Source: Buddleja alternifolia (Eukaryota > Streptophyta > Magnoliopsida > Lamiales > Scrophulariaceae). Taken from it: 64,000 nucleotides of DNA. The notes under the pieces were generated by a model. The model ran no database searches, was not told where the DNA came from, and saw nothing but the letters and a program-made list of their open reading frames with translations. Where the stretch lies: positions 35,260,814 through 35,324,813 of the forward strand of contig CM033392.1 of NCBI GenBank assembly GCA_019426215.1, written 5' to 3'. The position numbers and the translations under genes are program-made. Shown one piece after another: positions 1-10,372 of this stretch (its first letter is position 1; every line of letters starts with the position of its first letter).

Positions 1-955
1 CGTTTCTTCCTTGTCAAAGAAGGATAGAGAGAGAGAGAGACAGAGGTGGGAGACTTTTTCTTGGAGAAAAAGGCAATTGGGAGGAATCCAAAGGGGTGTG
101 AGTGACACCTAGCCAGTCTCGTGGCTCACACTGTAACCCAATTGAGAACGAATGAATAGGATGATTCCAAACCTTTACGCCATGAATACCGTACGTGTAT
201 AAACCTTTTATTCTTATATCCCAGTCAAGTAAGAGTCATGGTTTAAAGTCAAACTCATATAACTTGACCATATGCCTAAGCTCATAATAAGTCGAGGTAT
301 TTAAATGCTTTGGCCAAAGACTTTCATCCTCACTTATTCATGATCGCATAGGATATTTTACTCATTCACTTATGAGAGAATAAATTCCATATTGCAAATC
401 AGTTAACAATGCTAATTGCCCATCAAGTCGCACTTCGAGGTCGATTCCACCAACAGGTGATTTGAATCTAACTACTCTAATGACAGACTTGATGTCACAA
501 GTACATCTTCAACTCGATTTCTCAGGTCAGAGGTTCACACGTACCTATCACTACCCATGTGATGAACTGATGCGATCCGTGTTCGAACATATCAGTTCAA
601 CTGACACGTCTATGATATAAGTTCCCACTACCATTTCCATAGTGTACGACTGACACTTTCTTTGTCGAAATTTACATCATACAAGTCTTTATTCACTATT
701 GATGCCCAATCAATATTTCTTAGACTTGCGAACCCTTTTAGATGTCAAGGGTCAAACCATTCTAGTGCCCTACCTCCTATCCCATAGGAGGTAGAAGGTT
801 CACCTTGTCATCAAGGACTTTACGTTGTTTATTCACACCTTATAAATGTCTATAAGAAAACAACAATCAACTGCCTTATATTAATAGAAAAACCATAGTT
901 TAGTTACAATGTTTATGCCCTATAAATCTATCCTCTTTATGGCATTCGAAGGCAT
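1..955 (-). mobile_element. Left (3') LTR of copia element A, partial and internally deleted
   Basis: This stretch matches 18290-19675, the right LTR of the same element, almost base for base in the same orientation, so it is the other LTR of minus-strand copia A. Its start lies outside the window. Relative to the right LTR it lacks about 390 bp near position 75 (right-LTR bases about 18360-18755) and about 36 bp near position 570. It breaks at 955, where Athila-like LTR G1 begins after GGCAT. The last bases of this LTR reappear at 10590-10602, ending CTCTAACA next to a polypurine tract. The assignment rests on direct comparison within the window. Confidence 0.88.
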
Positions 956-2171
956 TGATAAGAGGCGTTTTTAGGTGTTTTTAAGCCTATGATCTGATAT
1001 TGTTGGAGTTATTTATTGCCTAAATCATGCCACAGTTGCGTTTAATTGGGGTGTTAAGTGATTTCAGGTGATAAACGAGAGCACACGAAGAAAAAGGCGA
1101 AAAACGGTGCACGACACTTTTTGAAGCCTGTCGACCGCGCCTCGGCGCCGCACTACCCGCACCTAGGCGCCGTTATACCCGCGCCCGAGCGCCGTACTAT
1201 CCACGCCTGGGCGCCGCCGGACTTCTCCCCCAAGAAAAGTATGCCACGTAGGCCGCGCCTAGGCGCCGGCGTAACCGTTTTTCAATTGTTTAAAAGCCAA
1301 ATTTCAGATTGAAAGGGGGGTTCGAAAATCTGGGATTGGAGACACTTTGCTGGGTTTTTGAGCCACAATTTCATCAACAATTGAAGGGGAAGAAGAGGGA
1401 TTGAGCTAGAGATTGAAGCTACAAGCAAGGATTCATCATCATTCAAGACTTAGGGAGTTTCTTTTGCATTTCATTTACATGTTTATGTTAATAACTATGT
1501 ATATGATTGTTTTAGACCTTCTTGAGCTATTGAATATGAGCTAATCTTGTAGAACTAAGGCCATGTGAAGGCCTAATTTACAAATCATTATATGTGAAGT
1601 TAATTTTCGTAATAATTCTCCTATTGCTTTGTGTGTTGATTTTGTGCTTTTTTTCCAATCATGTGTTTGATCACCATATGCTTGCTATTGTGCCTAATCT
1701 AGTCATTCGAGAGAAGATAGGTTAGGGTTCAAAGAAATCAACACATCATCCGAAACTAATGTGGAATTGCTCCTCGAAATAGGTAAAGATTTCCGGGTGC
1801 TGTTAGCCGGGTTTATCCGGGGAAGCTCTAGAACTTTAATGCATGGTTATTGATTAGATTCTCGGATAGACATATTTAGAGAACTGTCAATCAATCATAG
1901 GATTGTTATGTGCCGAGACATCGGGTAATAGTTAATTAAGGAGTTTCCACCAAAGCAATAGGAGTCTAATATTTCGAAGAGTAGCTCACGTATATTGATG
2001 CGTAGATTGGGTTATAGCATGTGCCTTAGTCGTTTATCGCTCTTGAGTTTTAATCTATAGTCTGTTTCTCTTTGTTCTTCGCTTGTTTCTCGTTATAGTG
2101 CAATTTACTTTCGTCCATTTTCATTAATCAAAAGCTAAAAATTCAAGTCCCTGTGGTTCGACAGGCATACA
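956..2171 (+). mobile_element. Athila-like gypsy LTR fragment G1
   Basis: The fragment begins TGATAAGAG, the start also seen in the neighbouring LTR at 2172, and carries landmarks shared with the other gypsy LTRs in the window: a GCGTTTAATT-type box near 1040, an AGTTTCCACC box near 1945 and a CAAGTCCCTGTGG box near 2143. It stops after CATACA, where element G2 starts, so the U5 end is missing. No internal region belonging to G1 is visible. It is best read as a gypsy insertion in the LTR of copia A, later split by G2 and partly deleted. Confidence 0.75.
1136..1268. repeat. GC-rich palindrome cluster in LTR G1
   Basis: Five copies of a variant of GCGCCTAGGCGCCG lie at about 1136, 1159, 1181, 1203 and 1255. 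The core GCGCCTAGGCGC is its own reverse complement. The cluster sits in otherwise AT-rich DNA, upstream of a TATA-like TTTAAAAG near 1289. A different palindrome occupies the equivalent place in LTR G2. Confidence 0.7.
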
Positions 2172-2397
2172 TGATAAGAGTTGTTTTCACGCATTTTAAG
2201 CCCTCTGATTTTACATTTTGAAGTTCATTTATCGCTTGATTCATGCCATTGGTGCGTTTAATTTGTGCGTTAAGTGACTACAGGTCTTTTTGAGACACAA
2301 TCAAAGAAAGGACGAAAACAGTGAAAATTGGATAACATTCAGTGCAAAGGGTGAGAACCGGAGGCAAGACATATAAGCTGGAAAAGAAAAACAAAGC

Positions 2398-2533
2398 AAC
2401 GCCGCGGCGTCCACTTGGGAATGCCGCGGAGTCGGAGACAGTAGGGTGAATGCCGCGGCGTTCACCGTACAACGCCGCGGCGATTCATGGCAGAAGGTTC
2501 AACGCCGCGGCGTTCGACCAGCAACGCCGCGAC
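2398..2533. repeat. Six-copy palindrome cluster in LTR G2
   Basis: Six copies or near copies of AACGCCGCGGCGTT (a perfect 14-bp palindrome) lie at 2398, 2422, 2450, 2471, 2501 and 2523. The same motif recurs after pol at 9580-9669. Its core CCGCGG recurs six times in the gag-pol linker at 5240-5346. The cluster lies directly upstream of the TATA box. Confidence 0.85.
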
Positions 2534-2550
2534 ATTCAAGGCAGCAGACT

Positions 2551-2568
2551 TGGTCTATAAATAGACCA
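2551..2568 (+). promoter_or_regulatory. TATA box inside a palindrome, LTR G2
   Basis: TATAAATA at 2556-2563 lies inside TGGTCTATAAATAGACCA, whose outer eight bases on each side are exact reverse complements. It sits 18 bp downstream of the GC palindrome cluster and about 1.15 kb upstream of gag, the right place for the element's own transcription start. Function is inferred from position and motif. Confidence 0.65.
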
Positions 2569-3560
2569 TCAGGTCATTTGGACGGAGGATACCCTAGAAA
2601 ATGCCCTAAACACACCCTAGACTCCTTACATATCAGCCACCACCCAAGGAAGCTTGAAGAGGATCATCATCCTCATCCTCATCATCCTAATCATCATCAA
2701 TTTCATCATCAAAGCTTGGATTCACACTTTGTAATAGGGAGTAATTCAACTCTTTCTCTTTGATTAGTTATCAACTATGTCTTATAGAATTGTTGAATCA
2801 TTTGTTATTGTAAGTATGAGCTAAGCATCTTTGTGGTTGGGTTATGTGAATACTTTGTGATGTTTTGTGTTTAATGAATCATTAATTTCCGGATTTATTA
2901 CATTCTTGTTACATGTTTGATTTTGTGCTTAATGCTTGCATATGCTTGATCACCATGTGTTTGATAAAATGCTTTGTCTTGAGACCGAGAGGAGATAGAC
3001 AAAGGGAGATCGAAAAATCAATCATCATAACGTAACAATTGACTAGAGATAGAATCGATTGCGTTGTGTGGCTTTTTGTGATAAGATGACCCGATTGAAT
3101 GTAGGATCTTCGTAAACAAGGAATTCCTTTGAACCTAAATGCATGTTGGTTAATTCAATCTTCACTATAGAGATATAGGAAGTTGTTAACTAGTATAGGC
3201 TTGTTATTTCAAGAGATTGAATAATAAATACATTAGGGGGTTTCGCCATAACAAGAACGTTCTAAGAATCCGGATAATTGAGAGTTCATGAACATAGAAT
3301 AGAACATAGTAGGATCATAACCCAATCACCTCTTTCCATTCGATTTATTATCTTGTTTATCACATAGTTGTCTTTGATTATTTTCATAGTATAATCAACC
3401 ATCATCTTATAATTTGATTTAGCTTAGAGTTAGATAATATAGCAATTACGAGCATTGAATCCAATTGTCCCTGTGGAGACGATACACCCCGGGCTAAATA
3501 GTCCACTTTATTACTTTGCACGACCTAGTATACTTGCTAGGATTTCGCGTGTCAAGTTTT

Positions 3561-3578
3561 TGGCGCCGTTGCCGGGGA
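3561..3578 (+). other. Primer binding site (tRNA-Asp type) of G2
   Basis: TGGCGCCGTTGCCGGGGA lies six bases after the LTR end. This is the tRNA-Asp complement used by plant Athila elements, and it would prime minus-strand cDNA synthesis. Confidence 0.9.
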
Positions 3579-3716
3579 CAATTGCGTTATTTAATATTGT
3601 AATTCACTTATCTATTCTAAGACTAAGTTGCTGTTTTTACATTTTGGTTTACTATTTCTACGTTTGAATTTTGGCTCTTTTGATTCTATTGTAAGGTTGA
3701 TCTCTTTGAGTAGTGC

Positions 3717-5174
3717 ATGACCCACACATCTCAAAGAGACCTTGAAGATTTTGATTCCGAGATCGAGCGCACTTTCAATAGAAGAAGACGAGCACAAAGC
3801 CAAAACGAGAGTCAATTTGAGGCAATGGAAGGGAACAATCCCGTCAATTTGGAGGACCCAGGAATTCAAGCCTTGATTCAAGCCGCTGTTGCTGCCACAT
3901 TAGCATAAAGACAAGAGCAAGCTCCCCGTCCTTTACGTGATTATATGCAACCCACTGTTCATGGAGCCGCTGGTGCTATTGTACTACCCACGGTAGAAGC
4001 AAACAATTTTACAATCTCGCCGGCTATTCTTCAACTCATTTCCAATGAACAATATCGGGGTACGGCGGATGAGTCACCACATGCTCACATTACCAAGTTC
4101 CTTAGCTATTTGAGCACATTTCGACAAAATGGAGTGACCGATGATGCTATTAGAATGAGACTCTTCCCGTTCTCATTGAGGGATAAAGCAAGAGCTTGGC
4201 TTGACTCATTGCCAACGACATCCATTCATACTTGGGACCAATTGGTGGAGAAGTTTCTGAGTAAGTATTTTCCACCGGGGAAGACAGCCGCTATTAAAGT
4301 CGAGATACAAGGTTTCCGACAAATTGAGGGAGAGTCACTCTATGAAGCACTTGAGAGATTCAAGGAACTTCTCCGAAAATGCCCTCACCATGGTTTTGCC
4401 GTTTGGACTCAAGTGACCATCTTCTATCAAGGCCTTGGACCCGGCCTTCGCATTCATCTTGACGCAGCTGCGGGTGGTTCACTCATGAATTTACCACCAC
4501 AAGCAGCTTGGGAAATGATCGATAGAATGTCGGAAAACAACTACCAATGGCCTACCGAGAGAGTGATACTTCCAAAGAAGGCGAGCGGAGTTTATGAAGT
4601 GGAATCTTCCACTTCACTAGCTAATCAGGTAGAACTTTTGCACAAGAAATTGGATGCAATGAATTTCTCGGTAAACCAAGTGAAAACGTTGTGTGAAAAT
4701 TGTGGTGGAAATCATCACCTTACGGAGTGTCAACATGGCAGTCAATCTTATCAACCCGAATGTGTTGAAGATGCAAATTATGTGCAAAATTCAAATAGGA
4801 CACAAAACGACCCATTTTCAGAAAAATATAACCCGGGGTGGAGAAATCACCCGAACTTCTCATGGAGTAACAACAACAATGTGGTGAAGCAACCTCCCGG
4901 GTTTCAAACACACGGTGATAGACCGCCATTTCAACGCCAAGGGGGTTTTCAACCCAACACATTTCACAAACAAGGAGGTTACCAACCACAAGAAAAGAAA
5001 CCGAGTTTTGAGGAATTGATGCTCCAATATATAAAGAAAAATGATGAACGGTGTCACAACCTTGAAATTAATGTGAGCAACATACAAACTCAATTGGGAC
5101 AATTGGCTAGTCAACTTTCAGGTAGAACACCGGGATCGCTGCCTAGCGACACCGAGAAAAACCCGAAAGAATAG
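3717..5174 (+). pseudogene. gag: gag of G2 with two in-frame stops
   Basis: This codes the capsid/nucleocapsid part of the Athila polyprotein, which forms cytoplasmic virus-like particles around element RNA. The start is the ATG at 3717, followed by the usual acidic then Arg-rich leader (ERTFNRRRR). The central part, about 4000-4560, is the retrotransposon gag domain, with RLFPFSLRDKARAWL and YFPPGKTAAIK as signatures. CENCGGNHHLTEC near 4693-4731 is a zinc-knuckle-like motif with non-standard spacing. A Gln/Asn/Pro-rich tail and a predicted coiled segment follow. A TAA at 3906-3908 and a TAG at 5172-5174 interrupt the frame. The same frame continues into protease without a shift, so both look like point mutations in one long ORF. 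Confidence 0.9.
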
Positions 5175-6575
5175 GTTCAGGCCATCGCATTGAGAAGTGG
5201 TAAAAACATTGGTGCTGAAAATCTCCAAGAATCCGACTTGAACCGCGGCACTGAACCGCGGTCTGAAATTCCAGTGTCCAATTTTTTAGAAGAGGACCGC
5301 GGCACAGGACCGCGGCACACATTCGAACCGCGGCCCAATGCCGCGACACAGTCACCTGTTTTGGAAAACAGCGGATCTGCATCCCGCACCGCTCCTGAAC
5401 CTGTACAACCACGACCACCTTTTCCTTTGGCACTAAAAAGGGGGAAACTTGATGCTCAATTTCTCAAATTTATAGAAATGTTTAAACAATTGCGCATTAA
5501 CATTCCTTTTGCAGATGCTATTCTCCAAATGCCAAGCTATGCTAAATTTCTCAAGGAAATTCTTTCAAACAAACGCAAGCTTGAAGAACATGCAACCGTT
5601 GCACTCACCGAGGAATGTTCCGCGATACTTCAGAATAAGCTTCCCCCTAAGCTTAAAGACCCAGGGAGTTTCTCAATTCCTTGCACAATTGGTTCCCTTA
5701 CTTTCTCTAAAGTTCTATGTGATTTAGGAGCGAGTATTAATCTCCTTCCTTTTTCTCTTTTCAGGAAGTTAGGGCTTGGAGAACCAAAACCTACTACCGT
5801 CACTCTCCAATTGGCGGACCGATCCATTAAGTACCCAAGGGGGATGGTAGAAGACGTGCTAGTCAAAGTTGATAAGTTCATATTTCCGGTGGATTTTATA
5901 GTATTGGATATGGAAGAGGACGTCGAGATGCCACTGATTTTGGGACGCCCATTTTTGAATACGGGTAAAGCTTTAATTGATGTCGCAAATGGTAAGCTCA
6001 TACTTAGAGTAGGGGATGACCAGGTTAATTTTAATGTATATCAAGCAATGAGGCATTCTTCCCCTACCCCTACTTGTTATTCTATTGATATTGTTGATCA
6101 TGCTTCTGTTGAGTATTTTCAGTTCCATAATGATGATGACCTATTAAAAACTTGCTTAATTGGTCCTATGGACAAAGAGACCGATTTGGAGCACTTACAA
6201 GAGACGTTGGCTAGCCTTGAGGCCAATCCGCCTCATAAGCGAAGTTATCGACCAAGATTTGAATCTCTAGATCGCCCATTGACCACTCCACCAAAACCAT
6301 CAATAGAAGAACCTCCGACACTCAAACTCAAACCTTTACCATCTCATTTGAAATATGCTTTCCTTGATACTTCAGAAACTTTACCTGTGATTATTTCTTC
6401 ATCTTTGACAGGAAGCATGGAAGAAAAACTGTTACGAGTATTGAGGACTCACAAAAGGGCATTCGGTTGGAAAATCGCAGACATCAAAGGAATCAGTCCA
6501 GCTATCTGCATGCATAAAATCTTAATGGAGGATAATTACAAGACCACAATCTAACCTCAAAGGAGATTAAATCCA
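5175..6575 (+). pseudogene. Linker and aspartic protease of G2 Pol
   Basis: Translation continues in the gag frame. An ALRSGK motif is followed by a spacer rich in CCGCGG repeats (5240-5346). The protease domain is about 5640-6030: catalytic motif DLGASINLLP at about 5717 (the Asp-Leu-Gly form usual in Athila, not Asp-Ser/Thr-Gly) and the ILGRPFLNTG flap-side motif at about 5935. The family releases mature proteins from the polyprotein. A region leading into reverse transcriptase follows (6300-6550). The frame is broken by TAA at 6552-6554, after which the same frame resumes with typical Athila residues, so this is a nonsense mutation and not a domain border. Confidence 0.88.
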
Positions 6576-8948
6576 ATGATGCAAGAGGTAGTAAAAAAGG
6601 AAGTGATTAAATTGCTTGACTCAGGTATAATATATCCTATTTCAGACAGTGCATGGGTAAGCCCAACCCAAGTCGTGCCAAAGAAAGGAGGAATAACCGT
6701 TATCTCAAATGAGAAAAACGAGTTAATCCCAACTCGCACCGTGACAGGTTGGCGTGTTTGTATTGACTATAGGAAATTAAATGATGCTACTAGAAAAGAT
6801 CACTTTCCCCTCCCCTTCATTGACCAAATGCAAGAAAGGTTAGCCGGACATGAATTCTATTGTTTTCTAGATGACTATTCGGGTTATAATCAAATTGCTA
6901 TTTCACCGGAGGATCAAGAGAAAACGACTTTCACTTGTCCTTATGGTACATTTGCTTATAGACGAATGCCATTTGGCCTTTGTAATGCGCTTGCCACATT
7001 TCAGCATTGTATGATGGCTATCTTTCATGATATGGTTCCAAATTTCATTGAAATATTCATGGATGACTTCTCTGTTTTTGGCTCTTCATTTGATGCTTGT
7101 TTGCATAATTTATCATTGGTTTTACAGAGATGTGAGGATACTAACCTTGTTTTAAATTGGGAGAAGTGTCACTTTATGGTACAAGAAGGCATAGTCTTGG
7201 GACATCGTATTTCACACAAGGGTATTGAGGTGGATCCCGCTAAAGTGGAAGTTATCGAGAAACTTCCTCCTCCCACATCTGTCAAGGGAGTGAGGAGTTT
7301 CTTGGGTCATGCCGGGTTTTATAGACGGTTTATTAAGAATTTTTCAGATATTTCGAAACCTCTATCTAATCTCCTCATGAAAGATGCACAATTTGATTTT
7401 GACGTTTCTTGTTTACAGGCATTTCACACTCTTCGAGAAAAATTGATTACGGCTCCCGTGATAGTGGCAACCGATTGGAGTCTCCCATTTGAGCTAATGT
7501 GTGATGCAAGCGATTTTGCGGTAGGTGCAGTCCTTGGTCAACGCGAGGATAAGGTATTTCGAACAATTTATTACGCGAGTAAGACACTTAATGATGCACA
7601 ACAGAATTATGCAACTACTGAAAAAGAGTTACTAGCTGTCGTATTTGCTTTTGATAAGTTCCATTCATACCTTGTCATGAGTAAAGTCATTGTATACACC
7701 GACCATTCAGCTCTTAAATACCTCCTCTCTAAAAAAGATGCAAAACCAAGATTGATTAGGTGGATTTTGTTGTTACAAGAATATGACCTAGAAATTAGAG
7801 ACAAAAAGGGGGTAGAAAATGTTGTTGCGGACCACCTTTCTCGAATTGAGGACTCTCGGGTAGATAGTTTAGATACCACACCAATTTTAGAAGAATTCCC
7901 GGATGAACATCTTTATGCCATCGTTAATGGACCCTGCCCCTGGTTTGCTGATATTGCAAATTATCTTGTCACGAGGGAAATCCCCCCAGATCTTACTTAT
8001 CATCAGAGGAAGAAATTCCTATCTGAAGCTAAGCACTATTTGTGGGATGATCCTTTTTTGTTTAAAGTTTGTGCAGATTGTATTATCCGGAGGTGTGTTC
8101 CCTTCGAGGAAACAATGTCTATCTTGCGCCACTGTCACGATGGTGTCATTGGAAGACACTTCGGACCCACTAAGACCGCCCTCAAGGTGCTACAATCAGG
8201 TTTCTTCTGGCCTACTTTATTTAAAGACAACCATGCTTTTGTTGCATCGTGTGATAAATGCCAACGTGTTGGCAATATTTCTCGAAAGCATGAGATGCCT
8301 TTAAATAATATGCTTGAATGCGAACTTTTTGATGTGTGGGGAATTGATTTTATGGGACCTTTCCCTACTTCTCATTCCCTCAAGTACATACTTGTAGCTG
8401 TTGATTATGTGTCTAAGTGGGTTGAGGCGGAAGCATTGCAAACTAATGATGCTCGAGTAGTGCTACGATTTTTAAAGAAGCATATTTTCACTCGTTTTGG
8501 CACTCCTCGAGCAATTATTAGCGATGGTGGCACACATTTTCGGGACAAACAATTTGATGCTCTTTTAACAAAATATGGTGTCACACATAAGGTCTCTACC
8601 CCGTATCACCCTCAAACGAGTGGACAGGTAGAAGTGTCGAATAGGGAAATAAAACGCATCTTAGAAAAAACAGTTAGTTCCTCTAGGAAGGACTGGTCCC
8701 TCAAGCTAGATGATGCACTTTGGGCATATAGAATTGCGTTTAAAACCCCAATAGGCATGTCACCTTATCGCCTTATTTTTGGGAAAGCTTGTCACCTACC
8801 TGTCGAGCTTGAGCATAGAGCATATTGGGCTATTAAAATGCTTAACTTTGATATGCAAGCTACAGGTAAAAACAGGTTACTCCAACTCAATGAACTTGAC
8901 GAATTTCGACATGAGGCATATGAGAATGCCAAGTTGTACAAGGAATGA
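6576..8948 (+). pseudogene. pol: Reverse transcriptase, RNase H and integrase of G2
   Basis: Here 790 codons are open without interruption. Reverse transcriptase (about 6576-7380) carries [41 protein letters not shown] and the catalytic FMDD box near 7060. RNase H (about 7440-7840) carries [23 protein letters not shown] and [11 protein letters not shown]. Integrase (about 8000-8940) has an H-H-C-C zinc region ([20 protein letters not shown] then CDKCQRVGN) and a D,D,E core: [25 protein letters not shown] and [13 protein letters not shown]. All catalytic residues I can place are intact. The ORF ends at TGA 8946-8948, but integrase sequence continues in the same frame beyond it. Confidence 0.93.
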
Positions 8949-9227
8949 ACAAAGAAATGGCATGATCAAAGGATCACACCTCGGGAATTTCAGGTTAGCG
9001 ACGTGGTACTTCTCTTCAACTCTCGCCTGCGACTTTTTCCGGGAAAACTCCGCTCAAAGTGGTCGGGGCCCTTCACTATCACAAAGGTTTATCCATCCGG
9101 GGCTATTGAGATTCACGACGAGGAAAAGGGTACTTTTATTATAAATGGGCACAGGTTGAAGCATTATTTTCATCAAGATTGGAGCAAGGACAAACACACC
9201 GTCCCACTCCAGGATCCATCCCCGTGA
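8949..9227 (+). pseudogene. Integrase C-terminus of G2, separated by one stop
   Basis: Directly after the TGA at 8946-8948, in the same frame, come TKKWHDQRITPREFQ, VVLLFNSRLRLFPGKL and SGPFTITKVYPSGAIEI. This is the usual gypsy integrase tail after KLYKE. It ends INGHRLKHYFHQDW and a natural TGA at 9225-9227. No chromodomain is seen, as expected for Athila. Confidence 0.88.
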
Positions 9228-9245
9228 CCCCCCTCTTTAAACGTC

Positions 9246-9290
9246 AAGCTAATGACTATAAACAAGCGCTTCTTGGGAGGCAACCCAAGT
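9246..9290 (+). other. Conserved 45-nt post-pol box of G2
   Basis: Just after the pol stop lies a stretch containing AAGCTAATGACT, AAGCGCTTCTTGGGAGGC and AACCCAAGT. Very similar boxes occur after the pol ends of K (27381-27425, minus) and C (30590-30630, minus), although their coding regions are much diverged. The role is unknown. Position suggests an RNA signal at the junction with the third ORF. Confidence 0.6.
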
Positions 9291-9579
9291 TTTTCGTTTT
9301 GTTTTGTCTAATTCTCCATTTTCGTTTGTTTAATTTTATTTTTTTTATAAGTAGTGCTTTCATCTTATTCGCAGGTCTTCCTTTCATCCGCACGTTTCGA
9401 CGAAAGCAACCGATACAATTCATACTAAAGGTAAAGCGTGGTGTTGTCCAATGGAACGAACGCTTTGGCTATCGTTCAAGAAAAGCTGTCATTTTCCTCT
9501 ATCGACGCGCTTGAAGCAATATGGGAACATTTCGGCGTCATTTTGAACCAAAGCCACAGCACTCGGACCACAGGAGGTT

Positions 9580-9683
9580 AACGCCGCGGTGTTTTATAAA
9601 CAACGCCGCAGCGTTAGGCCTACTAGACAACCAACACCGCGGCGTTCGAAAAACCAACGCCGCGGCGTTCGATGGGTATAAAA
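9580..9683 (+). promoter_or_regulatory. Palindrome cluster plus TATA box after pol: putative internal promoter of G2
   Basis: Four copies of AACGCCGCGGCGTT or one-base variants lie at 9580, 9602, 9633 and 9656. They are followed within 8 bp by TATAAAA (9677-9683) and then a C-rich, ATG-poor leader. The order (palindromes, TATA, leader) copies the LTR arrangement at 2398-2563. This suggests a second promoter for the downstream ORF3. It is an inference from arrangement only. Confidence 0.5.
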
Positions 9684-9983
9684 CTTAATCTGGTGCGATT
9701 TTTTTTCACAACTCTCACACCCTCTTCTCTTCACCACAAAACCCCCCATTTCCACCCCCACACAAGAATCCAAATTACTCCCACCTCACTCAATATCTTC
9801 CAAATTCTTCTTAAATACACTCTACCCATCTCATTCCCTACCTTTTCCACCGATCAAAATTCAAAATTTTCGGACAAAAAGCCATCTTCCAGGCTACGCC
9901 GCCGCCGTCCGCGACTCACCACCACCGCCGCCGAAGTTGTCTGACCACCACCGGATGTTGACTTACTTTTTGCTCTTATTTGG

Positions 9984-10283
9984 GTAAAGTATCACTTCAT
10001 CCATTAATTTGTGCTATTTGTCTACATTTTTGGATTAGGATTCGTGAATGATTTGTGGTTGATTGTGGGGTGCGAATTCCTGTTCATTTGCGGGATTTTT
10101 GTCCTATTTCTGGGTGTTCGAGCATTGTCATCGGTTGATTTCATTGTGGGGACTCGTTGTTATCAAGGTGCTATTGAATTGTCCGTCTTATCCGAGCTTG
10201 TTTATTTTCCATGGTTGTTGATTGTGAATTGTTGTGGATTGTTGAGCTGTACCTCATTTGGGTGTGGGACTAATTTTTTGTAG
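9984..10283 (+). other. Candidate intron in the ORF3 leader of G2
   Basis: A GGGTAAAGT donor at 9982-9990 and a pyrimidine-rich TTTTTTGTAG acceptor ending at 10283 bound a T-rich, GC-poor stretch. It lies between the C-rich leader and the ORF3 ATG at 10373. No transcript evidence exists here. Several other GT/AG pairs are possible. Confidence 0.3.
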
Positions 10284-10372
10284 CAGTTTGAGGGTGCTCG
10301 GGTGATTTCGGTTGTGTGGGTACATAGGATCTCCCTTTTCGCGGATTGTTGAATATTGTTAAGAGGTTTGAG

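Larger units (their letters stand above)
2172..3554 (+). repeat. 5' LTR of Athila-like element G2
   Basis: It begins TGATAAGAG and ends CGTGTCA, six bases before the primer binding site, giving 1383 bp with the usual TG...CA limits. It holds a cluster of GC-rich palindromes (2398-2533), a TATA box (2556-2563) and the conserved U5 block with TCCACTTTATTACT near 3500. The preceding five bases are ATACA. No second LTR is present, so its age cannot be estimated from an LTR pair. Confidence 0.9.

Noticed and set aside
1058..1312. 84-codon ORF in LTR G1
   Set aside because: It spans the palindrome cluster within an LTR and shows no protein motif.
5172..5174. TAG between gag and pol as a programmed readthrough stop
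   Set aside because: Three other stops of the same mutational type lie in the same frame, and flanking residues are continuous with Athila polyproteins.
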